Below are positions 1 to 5,031 of a stretch of DNA of 6,552 nt, in pieces; the stretch's first letter is position 1; every line of letters begins with the position of its first letter. Source of the stretch: Desulfobacterales bacterium. GTDB taxonomy: Bacteria; Desulfobacterota; Desulfobacteria; Desulfobacterales; Desulfosalsimonadaceae. A program made the translations under genes and the position numbers. Under the pieces are notes generated by a model. The model saw only the letters and a list, made by a program, of their open reading frames with translations, had not been told where the DNA came from and searched no databases. The DNA lies in assembly GCA_018224315.1 (NCBI GenBank), contig JAGTVF010000134.1:1-6552 (forward strand). Reading direction: 5' to 3'.

Positions 1-577
1 CCACACGCAATTCATGTATTGTAAAGCCCCGGGCTGCGGCCAGCACAGGAAAGAACCGGAACATATTTCCATAAAGATTTATTTCTTCGAGCACCTTTCG
101 TTTGCATACCTTGACGGTACAGCTGAAATCGTGCAGATCCGTTCCGCCAAACCGCCGTGCAAGCCAATTGAAAACCCGCGACTGCATTTGATTGAAAGCC
201 GGGTCCACCCGGTTTTGCCTCCAGGGACTGATAATATCGATTTCCGGATCCTCCATAGCTTTGATGCATTTTTCTATGGAGTCGTCTGTCAACTGCTGAT
301 AGGATCCGAAGATCGCCAGAATATCACCCCGGGCTTCATTGGCCACTGCTTTTAGACAAACTGCCGGGGCGACCTGGGTGCCGAACTCAAAAGCCCGCAT
401 CCGGTTTTCCAGCATGGTAAAACGATCCTGAACCGAGCGAAAGAAATTTCCGGTCCCATTGGCAAGGACAATGAGCTCATAGGATTTTTCCATTTTTGAA
501 AAAACCCGGTCGAGATTGATCAAACATTGCGGGAAATCATCATATTGTGTTTCCAAAAGAACGATTACTGAATACAT
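1..577 (-). CDS. Family 2 glycosyltransferase-like protein with degenerate catalytic motifs (C-terminus outside window)
   Basis: This frame stays open from an ATG at 577 to the window edge, giving the first 192 residues. It opens with a beta strand typical of GT-A folds (YSVIVLLE). From about residue 117 it aligns clearly with the upstream neighbour: PWRQNR matches GWRKNR, SRVFNW matches SRVANY, LHDFSCTVK matches LHDYGCSLK, and YGNMFRFFPVLAA matches YGEMHRFFPALAS. The fold assignment is therefore secure. However, the positions of the nucleotide-binding DDGS and metal-binding DGD motifs read ANGT (residues 39-42) and FGSY (90-93), so it may not transfer sugars by the normal mechanism. The start has a G-rich stretch just upstream as a possible ribosome site; an in-frame GTG at 604 is the alternative. 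It lies 71 bases after the neighbouring glycosyltransferase and is probably co-transcribed. C-terminal membrane segments, if any, lie outside the window. Confidence 0.85.
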   Translation of the reverse strand, partial: MYSVIVLLETQYDDFPQCLINLDRVFSKMEKSYELIVLANGTGNFFRSVQDRFTMLENRMRAFEFGTQVAPAVCLKAVANEARGDILAIFGSYQQLTDDSIEKCIKAMEDPEIDIISPWRQNRVDPAFNQMQSRVFNWLARRFGGTDLHDFSCTVKVCKRKVLEEINLYGNMFRFFPVLAAARGFTIHELRV

Positions 578-648
578 GCCCCCCCCTGGCTGAAATTCGA
601 CCACGACAGAACTCAAAGGCAGCCGACATTGGATGAAATATTGATCGG

Positions 649-1629
649 CTATTTCATCTCCCGGCGGATATAAATTTCTTTTTTTGAGATTTCCGGCAAA
701 CGGGCATGGGTCAGATCACTGGTGCTGACAACCAGTTCCCCGAGCACACCAAGAATAATCAGATAAATCACAGAAATTACGCATAAACCGGAGGCAAGCA
801 TAAAAAAGGAACCCTTGCCGGGGGTCCACCCGAGCAAAACCGTCAGTACCGATAACAGGGCAAAAAGGACGCTCAAAAAGAAAAAGGGAATGGCGCATAA
901 AGTAAAGCCCTTTAAGGGGCTCGAGGAAAATTTAATGATCAGGTTCATGGCAAAGATATCCGAGAACACCTTAAATATCCGGTTGAATCCGTACTTGGAA
1001 ACCCCGTATTGCCTGGGATAATGATTGACTTCCACCTCCGTGACCCGGGCGCCGGTCATGCTGGCCAACGCCGGAAAAAAACGGTGCATCTCTCCATAGG
1101 CGTTTAATGACTTCACGCATTCGGACCGGTAGGCTTTCAGGGAGCATCCGTAATCATGCAGACGCACGCCCGTGGTAGCCGATATCATGTAATTGGCCAC
1201 CCGTGACGGCAGGACCCGGGAAAAATGGTCCTGACGGTTTTTCCGCCAGCCGCTGACGATATCATAGCCCTCTGAAATTTTATCCAGCAGTATGGGAATG
1301 TCTGCGGGATCATTTTGCAGATCCCCGTCAAGGGTTACAATGACCCAACCCCTTGCATGCTCAAAACCGGCCACCATGGCACTGGTCTGCCCGAAATTGC
1401 GCCTGAACTTAATTCCGCGCAGACCCGGATAAGCATCTGCGAGGCTTTCAATCATGGTCCAGGTGCGATCTGTTGAACCATCATCGACCAGAATGATTTC
1501 AAAAGACAGATCAATATTTCTGACTGCCTTTGTTATGCTGTCAACCAAAGGTCCAACAGATTCCTGCTCATTATAAAGCGGTACAACAATACTGACCTGG
1601 ACTGATTCGCTGGTTTCCGCTGCATTCAT
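649..1629 (-). CDS. DPM1/ArnC-like family 2 glycosyltransferase with two C-terminal membrane helices
   Basis: This 326-residue protein probably moves a sugar from a nucleotide donor to a polyprenyl phosphate at the inner face of the cytoplasmic membrane, supplying exopolysaccharide or glycan assembly. The GT-A domain shows IVVPLYNE (residues 14-21), the donor-binding DDGS (49-52), the metal-binding DGD within LDGDLQNDP (101-103), and the LHDYGCSLKAYR block (157-168) seen in polyprenyl-phosphate glycosyltransferases. Two hydrophobic segments follow at about 241-266 and 273-298, then a short basic tail. Length and architecture fit the DPM1/DPG synthase and ArnC group. The ATG has an AGGTGG-like ribosome site a few bases upstream. 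It lies 148 bases after the deacetylase ATG-to-stop unit ends (stop at 1757, start at 1629) and precedes a paralogue lacking the catalytic residues. Sugar and lipid acceptor cannot be read from the sequence. Confidence 0.93.
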   Translation of the reverse strand: MNAAETSESVQVSIVVPLYNEQESVGPLVDSITKAVRNIDLSFEIILVDDGSTDRTWTMIESLADAYPGLRGIKFRRNFGQTSAMVAGFEHARGWVIVTLDGDLQNDPADIPILLDKISEGYDIVSGWRKNRQDHFSRVLPSRVANYMISATTGVRLHDYGCSLKAYRSECVKSLNAYGEMHRFFPALASMTGARVTEVEVNHYPRQYGVSKYGFNRIFKVFSDIFAMNLIIKFSSSPLKGFTLCAIPFFFLSVLFALLSVLTVLLGWTPGKGSFFMLASGLCVISVIYLIILGVLGELVVSTSDLTHARLPEISKKEIYIRREMK

Positions 1630-1756
1630 GGACCCACCTGAATGGAAAATCGGGTTGGGAAAGAAAGGTTTTTCGCCGGGATAAGACGCACTCCGTCCCT
1701 TTCAGGGGCAGCCGCTGGCTGGCCCTTACAGGCAAACTGGATACAATATAATACGG

Positions 1757-2608
1757 TTATACTGTCTTTGCCACCGCCGGCTTTACTTTATCTGCTGCAA
1801 CCGGTAGCGGGCCAAATTCAAAATCTCTCAACAGCCTTTCGAATCTGTCCAGGGTTTTATCCAGGTTATTGTAGTGCCGGAACTTTGACGACCACCGGGC
1901 CTGGCCAAAATGCGGCTGCCCCGGGTCGATCTCCCAGGGGTGCAGGTAAAATACAAAGGGCCGGCCTTCCTTGTTGTTGATCCGCTTTAAGGCAAATTTT
2001 GTGAACCAGTAGGGAAACAGACGGAAATAGCCGCCGCCGGCAACCGGAATTTTTCTGCCGAAAAACACGGCTGTGGATATGGGAAATTCCTCCATGCCCT
2101 GCTTTTGAAGTCTGTATTGAAAACGTGGGCTGCCGGGTATTCCATAAAGGTCATGATGAATTGGGAAAATACTGGAATCTGTTTCAAACCCGGCGGATTT
2201 TAAAATATCCAGTGCCCACAGCGATTTTGCGGTAATCGAGTAGCTCGGTGCCCGGTATGCCGTTATGGGCCGCCTGGCGATCTTTTCCAGCACAGCTTTG
2301 GCCCTGAGGGTATCTTCCAAAAATTCCTCCGGGGTCAGATCATAAATTTTGCGGTGCCAGTAGCTGTGGCACCCGATTTCATGGCCGTTGTCTATGATCT
2401 GGCGAACCACTTCAGGATATTTTTCCGCAAGCCAGCCCACCACGAAAAACGTGCCATAAACCCCTTGATTTTTTAGTGTCTTGAGAATTTGCGAAAGGTT
2501 GGATTCTATTCTGGACTCCATCCGGTCCCAGTTTTTCGGGGAAACGATATCTGCAAATGCAGCCACCTGAAAATAATCTTCTACATCTATGGTCAGATAA
2601 TTCTGCAT
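1757..2608 (-). CDS. XrtA-system (PEP-CTERM locus) polysaccharide deacetylase, NodB domain
   Basis: This 283-residue carbohydrate esterase 4 (NodB fold) enzyme is expected to remove acetyl groups from N-acetylhexosamines in the exopolysaccharide of exosortase loci. The sequence matches the PEP-CTERM-locus subfamily: the opening NYLTIDVEDYFQV replaces the usual TFDD motif (catalytic or metal Asp at 8 and 11), followed by TFFVVGWLAEKYP (53-65), the metal-binding CHSYWH (H81, H85), YRAPSYS (118-124), and YLHPWEID (221-228) with the conserved His near the end. No signal peptide or membrane segment is visible. I chose the ATG at 2608, preceded by GAGAGGAAA, because it begins exactly where the family begins. 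A longer reading to 2671 would have to code through a perfect inverted repeat. It follows the small SEP-signal protein by 76 bases and is probably in its operon. Confidence 0.93.
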   Translation of the reverse strand: MQNYLTIDVEDYFQVAAFADIVSPKNWDRMESRIESNLSQILKTLKNQGVYGTFFVVGWLAEKYPEVVRQIIDNGHEIGCHSYWHRKIYDLTPEEFLEDTLRAKAVLEKIARRPITAYRAPSYSITAKSLWALDILKSAGFETDSSIFPIHHDLYGIPGSPRFQYRLQKQGMEEFPISTAVFFGRKIPVAGGGYFRLFPYWFTKFALKRINNKEGRPFVFYLHPWEIDPGQPHFGQARWSSKFRHYNNLDKTLDRFERLLRDFEFGPLPVAADKVKPAVAKTV

Positions 2609-2635
2609 TGTTCCGTTTTCCTCTCTACAGGCGCA

Positions 2636-2668
2636 AAACCGTTCTGCAGTCTCCTGACAGAACGGTTT
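2636..2668 (-). terminator. Intercistronic hairpin, possible partial terminator or attenuator
   Basis: Arms 2636-2646 and 2658-2668 are perfect 11-base inverted repeats (AAACCGTTCTG) around an 11-base loop. The hairpin lies between the stop of the small SEP-signal gene and the ATG of the deacetylase. On the minus strand it is followed by only four T residues and then GC-rich sequence, so full intrinsic termination is doubtful. It could reduce read-through into the polysaccharide genes or stabilise the upstream message. It also argues against the longer deacetylase start at 2671. Confidence 0.6.
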
Positions 2669-2684
2669 CAAGGCTCAAAGAAAG

Positions 2685-3122
2685 CTATTTATCCGCGTTT
2701 TTTCTGCGAAGGACAATATTGGCCACTGCCGCCATCCCCAAACCCGAAATCAGCATGACCAGAGGCTCAGAAACCGGCCTGGGCACAATCGAGCGAATCA
2801 TCACGACCAATTGATCCAAGCCCGAATCCTTCCGCCCGGAGGAAACATCATCATTGAGCACCGGCGCAGCCAGTTCTATCCCCGGAGAAAACGGTTGCTG
2901 AAAAAATTCTGCCTCCCCTGGCTGATAGGATATTTCAGCAAATCCCTGCCGGTCTTGCCCGGCGCCCTCCGGGTGAAGCCCCTCTGTCCGCGCAGATCGA
3001 TTTTCATATACGGGTTCAGCAGAATTAGAAGACGATAGGCCGTTTGCGGCAAAACAACAAACCAATACAATCGTCATTGCAATACTGAACCATAAATGTT
3101 TTTCCGCTATTCTGCCCGTCAT
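2685..3122 (-). CDS. Small secreted protein with variant PEP-CTERM (SEP) sorting signal
   Basis: From the ATG at 3122 this is a 145-residue protein. It has an N-terminal signal peptide (basic start, hydrophobic stretch about residues 11-26, likely cleavage after AANG), a low-complexity polar middle without a recognisable domain, and a C-terminal tripartite signal: PVSEP (116-120), a hydrophobic helix (121-138), then RRK (139-141). This resembles the PEP-CTERM signal cut by exosortase, with SEP in place of PEP. It probably goes to the cell surface or matrix; its function is unknown. The frame is open up to 3314, but the sigma54-type promoter at 3207-3192 lies inside that extension, so those upstream starts are unlikely. 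A GTG at 3155, with GAAGGA nine bases upstream, is a serious alternative and would add 11 residues. It precedes the deacetylase gene and is probably the first gene of that operon. Confidence 0.75.
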   Translation of the reverse strand: MTGRIAEKHLWFSIAMTIVLVCCFAANGLSSSNSAEPVYENRSARTEGLHPEGAGQDRQGFAEISYQPGEAEFFQQPFSPGIELAAPVLNDDVSSGRKDSGLDQLVVMIRSIVPRPVSEPLVMLISGLGMAAVANIVLRRKNADK

Positions 3123-3191
3123 TTTACTTACCACTCTGTTTTTGCGGGGTTTCACCAGCCATAATCCTTCGGTCTTTTTACTTTCAGCATA

Positions 3192-3207
3192 AGCAATATA
3201 TATGCCA
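3192..3207 (-). promoter_or_regulatory. Sigma54 -24/-12 promoter of the small SEP-signal gene
   Basis: Read on the minus strand the site is TGGCATATATATTGCT, with GG and GC exactly ten bases apart, matching the sigma54 consensus TGGCAC-N5-TTGC at nearly all conserved positions. Transcription would start near 3181, about 60 bases before the ATG at 3122 or 27 before the GTG at 3155. Its location supports a start downstream of it rather than at 3314. It would drive the SEP-signal gene and, by read-through, the deacetylase and glycosyltransferases. Confidence 0.8.
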
Positions 3208-3350
3208 GACACGCAAAGACGTGAAGAATCGGCCTTTCCGGCCCAAAACCGCAAAAAAACAGTCATCACTGGATTTTGACACACGCCGACCTGTTGAAAA
3301 TTTTCTTCAATCACAAGGAATTGGCAGGAGAACGGGCCACCCTTCCAAAT

Positions 3351-3381
3351 ATCCGGAAAAATGCTCCGGATGTCCGGAAAA
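3351..3381. promoter_or_regulatory. Cluster of three TCCGGA sites, candidate activator-binding region
   Basis: TCCGGA cores start at 3352, 3365 and 3373. The first and third are part of identical TCCGGAAAA direct repeats exactly 21 bases apart, about two helical turns. The first two also form an inverted repeat (ATCCGGA/TCCGGAT, seven-base spacer). The cluster lies about 145-175 bases upstream of the -24 element at 3207, a normal distance for a sigma54 activator binding site. Binding is inferred, not shown. Confidence 0.5.
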
Positions 3382-3418
3382 GTTGAAAGACTAAAAACAA
3401 TAGAGTTTTCAGGTGTCT

Positions 3419-3467
3419 AAAAAAAACTTTCCGGAAAACCGAACCAAAAATTCGATTTTCCGGAAAG
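3419..3467 (-). terminator. Intrinsic terminator after the PEP-CTERM gene
   Basis: On the minus strand, a perfect 12-base inverted repeat (CTTTCCGGAAAA at 3427-3438 and its partner at 3456-3467) with a 17-base loop is followed directly by eight T residues (3426-3419). It begins 49 bases after the stop codon of the 3517-4113 gene. This is a classic Rho-independent terminator and separates that gene from the next unit. Each arm is itself a TTTCCGGAAA palindrome like the sites in the neighbouring upstream regions. Confidence 0.85.
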
Positions 3468-3516
3468 ACAAAGATCCGAATCAGTCCCGACAGGGACTTT
3501 CCTTATTATTGAACGC

Positions 3517-4113
3517 TCAGCATGCGGCTTCCATGGCAGGAAACGAATCAAGGCTTCCGGCTTTTTTCCGCCGGCGCCGGGCCACACCTGCCAGAATCAC
3601 CAGTCCCGCACCCAGCAAAACCATGGTGGCAGGTTCGGGAACGGGGGCCGTGCCATTGGCATCTAACACGGCTTCATTAAAATAAAAATCTCCCCACAAG
3701 GCCGTCAAGGTCGCATTGATTTTGCCCGTGCTGCTCAACTGTGCAAGGGACGAATCCGAATGAACGGAAAAATTATACCGGCCGGAATCCACTTCCCAGA
3801 GAGCATGTTCATTGCTTACACTCAACATGGCCAGTTCCCAGGTAAACGGATTTCGCCCGCGATCAGCGTCCCTGTCAAAAAAATTCAGGCCGATACTTGC
3901 CGATTCTACATCCTGTCTTGCGGGATTAAATCCGTTCCCGGTCAGATCAAATTCCCAGGAAATGGAACTGTTTTGGCCTAAAAATATCCAGTTGCTCATG
4001 TATCCGGAATCCGGAGAGAAGCGATCCGAATAGGTGTGAGGCACGGCGCCTGCATGCCCCACAACAAATAACACCAATAAAAACCCTGTCAAAATTGACC
4101 ACAATCGATTCAT
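3517..4113 (-). CDS. Secreted PEP-CTERM sorting-domain protein
   Basis: This 198-residue protein has a signal peptide (residues 1-23, cleavage probably after AGA), a beta-rich extracellular domain without obvious catalytic residues (about 24-155; features include WEFDLTGNGF, SASIGLNFFD and ALWGDFYFNEAVL), and a canonical PEP-CTERM signal: PVPEPATM (PEP at 159-161), a hydrophobic helix to about 178, then RRRRKK (179-184). Proteins with this signal are exported, recognised by exosortase and processed for the outer surface or biofilm matrix. An unusual 14-residue tail ending in Cys follows the Arg cluster. The start at 4113 is set by a near-perfect Shine-Dalgarno; the frame is open 13 codons further. 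It has its own sigma54-type promoter and a strong terminator, so it is probably monocistronic. Specific role unknown; structural matrix or adhesion function is an inference. Confidence 0.92.
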   Translation of the reverse strand: MNRLWSILTGFLLVLFVVGHAGAVPHTYSDRFSPDSGYMSNWIFLGQNSSISWEFDLTGNGFNPARQDVESASIGLNFFDRDADRGRNPFTWELAMLSVSNEHALWEVDSGRYNFSVHSDSSLAQLSSTGKINATLTALWGDFYFNEAVLDANGTAPVPEPATMVLLGAGLVILAGVARRRRKKAGSLDSFPAMEAAC

Positions 4114-4117
4114 TTGA

Positions 4118-4126
4118 TCCTCCTTT
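4118..4126 (-). promoter_or_regulatory. Strong ribosome binding site of the PEP-CTERM gene
   Basis: AAAGGAGGA on the minus strand lies four bases before the ATG at 4113, with the AGGAGG core about five bases away. It decides this start over the in-frame ATG at 4152 and suggests high translation. Confidence 0.85.
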
Positions 4127-4221
4127 ATACCTTTTGTTTTTTGTTTTCCCATTCAACGTTTACCCCTTAAAAAAACACCCGGCGTTGTTGCTCCGAAGAC
4201 AACATCAAGTGTACATTTAGA

Positions 4222-4237
4222 TGCAATTTTCATTCCA
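4222..4237 (-). promoter_or_regulatory. Sigma54 -24/-12 promoter of the PEP-CTERM gene
   Basis: On the minus strand the site reads TGGAATGAAAATTGCA, with GG-N10-GC spacing and a perfect TTGCA -12 element; the -24 element has TGG but lacks the usual CAC. The start point would be near 4211, leaving a leader of about 98 bases before the ATG at 4113. A TTTTTCCGGAAAAA palindrome lies 63 bases upstream of the -24 element. Confidence 0.72.
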
Positions 4238-4299
4238 GAATTCACAAAAGCGCTAAAAAAAAGCAATTGCAGTAAAACTCCAAGCCAGTACTTCAAAAA

Positions 4300-4313
4300 T
4301 TTTTCCGGAAAAA
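4300..4313. promoter_or_regulatory. TTTTTCCGGAAAAA palindrome, candidate activator-binding site
   Basis: A perfect 14-base palindrome lies 63-76 bases upstream of the -24 element at 4237, with a further TCCGGA core at 4366-4371. The same core appears three times upstream of the other PEP-CTERM-type gene. Position and symmetry suit a dimeric Fis-type regulator, such as the activator encoded at 5032-6546. This assignment is inferred. Confidence 0.5.
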
Positions 4314-4353
4314 CAGAAAAATTCCTGAAAACCGCGTAAAATCAATTTATTAT

Positions 4354-4381
4354 AAAAAACGGAAATCCGGAATTTGATTTC
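4354..4381 (-). terminator. Probable weak intrinsic terminator after the PilZ gene
   Basis: On the minus strand GAAATC (4381-4376) and GATTTC (4367-4362) form a six-base stem with an eight-base loop, followed by CG and six T residues (4359-4354). It begins 30 bases after the PilZ stop. A longer 11-base inverted repeat (4322-4332 with 4383-4393) encloses it and could form an alternative structure. The stem is AT-rich, so efficiency is uncertain. Confidence 0.5.
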
Positions 4382-4410
4382 AGTTTTCAGGAAAAATCCG
4401 ATTCCATAAG

Positions 4411-4953
4411 TTATTGCGTCAGCTCGATAGCAAGCACTGCCTGACTGAACTGATCTTTAAAAGACAACCCGGCTTCAAAGCCCCTGCCCGCCTCATCGCG
4501 CCTGCTCCAGCACAGCCTGGCAATCCCCTGCAGACAGGGAATCAGAAAATCATTGTCAAAATCAAACAGCACCAGGCTGTCATCAGGTATTTCTTTTTCC
4601 ATGACAATGCGCATCCCCCCCTGACTATAGTCAACAGTGGTGGCCTTTTCGGCAAAATCGCCCGAAACCACCCCGATGGGATCACATGTCCGGATCAACA
4701 CATTGCGCTGACGGGCAATGCGCAAAAACCGGCGCCTGCCGGCAAGCGACTGATCCGTCTGGATCTGATGGAGTTTTTCAGAAAGGCAGTATCGTTCGTA
4801 AGTGGAACAATTCCTGTAAAAGGAAGAGAGACAGTAGGTAAGGACGTGCGGCCTCGGGGGCAGGTAAATGCCATCAGTGTGAAGTCCGCAGGCTTTCATA
4901 TCCTGCAGGAAATACGGGCAAATCTCGTTGTCCCGGTTTTCCGGTGTATCCAT
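4411..4953 (-). CDS. PilZ-domain protein with Cys-rich N-terminal module
   Basis: This 180-residue soluble protein has two parts. Residues 1-60 hold five cysteines (12, 22, 41, 49, 56) in a pattern CPYF-x6-C, PPRPHVLTYC, YRNC, YERYC that suggests a metal or iron-sulfur site; the ligand is not known. Residues 73-175 are a PilZ domain: the c-di-GMP-binding RxxxR is R74-R78 in RRRFLRI, and the second motif DxSxxG is D108-Y-S110-QG-G113. Both signature motifs are intact, so c-di-GMP binding is plausible. No signal peptide or membrane segment is present, indicating a cytoplasmic protein. It begins 79 bases after the sigma54 activator's stop and has its own sigma54-type promoter in that gap. The ATG is preceded by GGGGCAGGA at suitable distance. 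It could link second-messenger level to export or exopolysaccharide synthesis, but its partner cannot be read from the sequence. Confidence 0.88.
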   Translation of the reverse strand: MDTPENRDNEICPYFLQDMKACGLHTDGIYLPPRPHVLTYCLSSFYRNCSTYERYCLSEKLHQIQTDQSLAGRRRFLRIARQRNVLIRTCDPIGVVSGDFAEKATTVDYSQGGMRIVMEKEIPDDSLVLFDFDNDFLIPCLQGIARLCWSRRDEAGRGFEAGLSFKDQFSQAVLAIELTQ

Positions 4954-5015
4954 CGTTGGATCCTGCCCCTGAGGGTCTTGATTTGAGATAATTTTCCATA
5001 TTTCTTTATTTCTTT

Positions 5016-5031
5016 TGCAAATAGTGGGCCA
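5016..5031 (-). promoter_or_regulatory. Sigma54 -24/-12 promoter of the PilZ gene
   Basis: On the minus strand the site reads TGGCCCACTATTTGCA. It has TGGC at -24, TTGCA at -12 and exact GG-N10-GC spacing. It begins one base after the stop codon of the sigma54 activator gene. Transcription would start near 5005, leaving about 50 bases of leader to the ATG at 4953. The -24 part is embedded in a perfect 7-base inverted repeat (5021-5035). No TTTCCGGAAA-type palindrome was seen in the neighbouring upstream coding sequence. Confidence 0.78.

Noticed and set aside
12..355. Open frames on either strand over the partial glycosyltransferase (12-269 minus, 14-355 plus)
   Set aside because: Both are shadows. 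The frame open from 577 to the edge codes for a recognisable glycosyltransferase fold over the same bases.
1700..1725. GG-N10-GC spacing upstream of the 649-1629 glycosyltransferase
   Set aside because: The flanking bases lack TGGCAC and TTGC; in GC-rich sequence this spacing occurs by chance.
2609..2671. Longer deacetylase start at 2671
   Set aside because: The extra 21 residues are coded by a perfect hairpin and include CQETAERFCACREENG, which does not resemble the family. The family begins at the ATG at 2608, which has a ribosome site.
2685..3122. Lipoprotein signal in the SEP-signal protein (LVCC)
   Set aside because: The residue before each Cys is Val or Cys, not Gly/Ala/Ser, so it does not fit a lipobox.
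3123..3314. Longer reading of the small SEP-signal gene beginning at 3314
   Set aside because: The extension has no typical export signal at its start, and it contains the sigma54 promoter at 3207-3192. The downstream starts at 3122 or 3155 place a normal signal peptide at or near the N-terminus.
3351..3467. CRISPR array or mobile-element ends suggested by repeated TCCGGAAAA
   Set aside because: Repeats are only 6-12 bases with irregular spacing, no spacers of constant length, no transposase and no target duplication. Regulatory sites and a terminator explain them better.
4163..4193. Possible attenuator in the leader of the PEP-CTERM gene (short stem before T7 on the minus strand)
   Set aside because: The stem is about five base pairs with one wobble pair and a three-base loop, too weak to support alone.
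4414..4986. 190-codon plus-strand open frame opposite the PilZ gene
   Set aside because: It has no recognisable domain and is antisense to a protein with intact PilZ motifs, so it is best read as a shadow.
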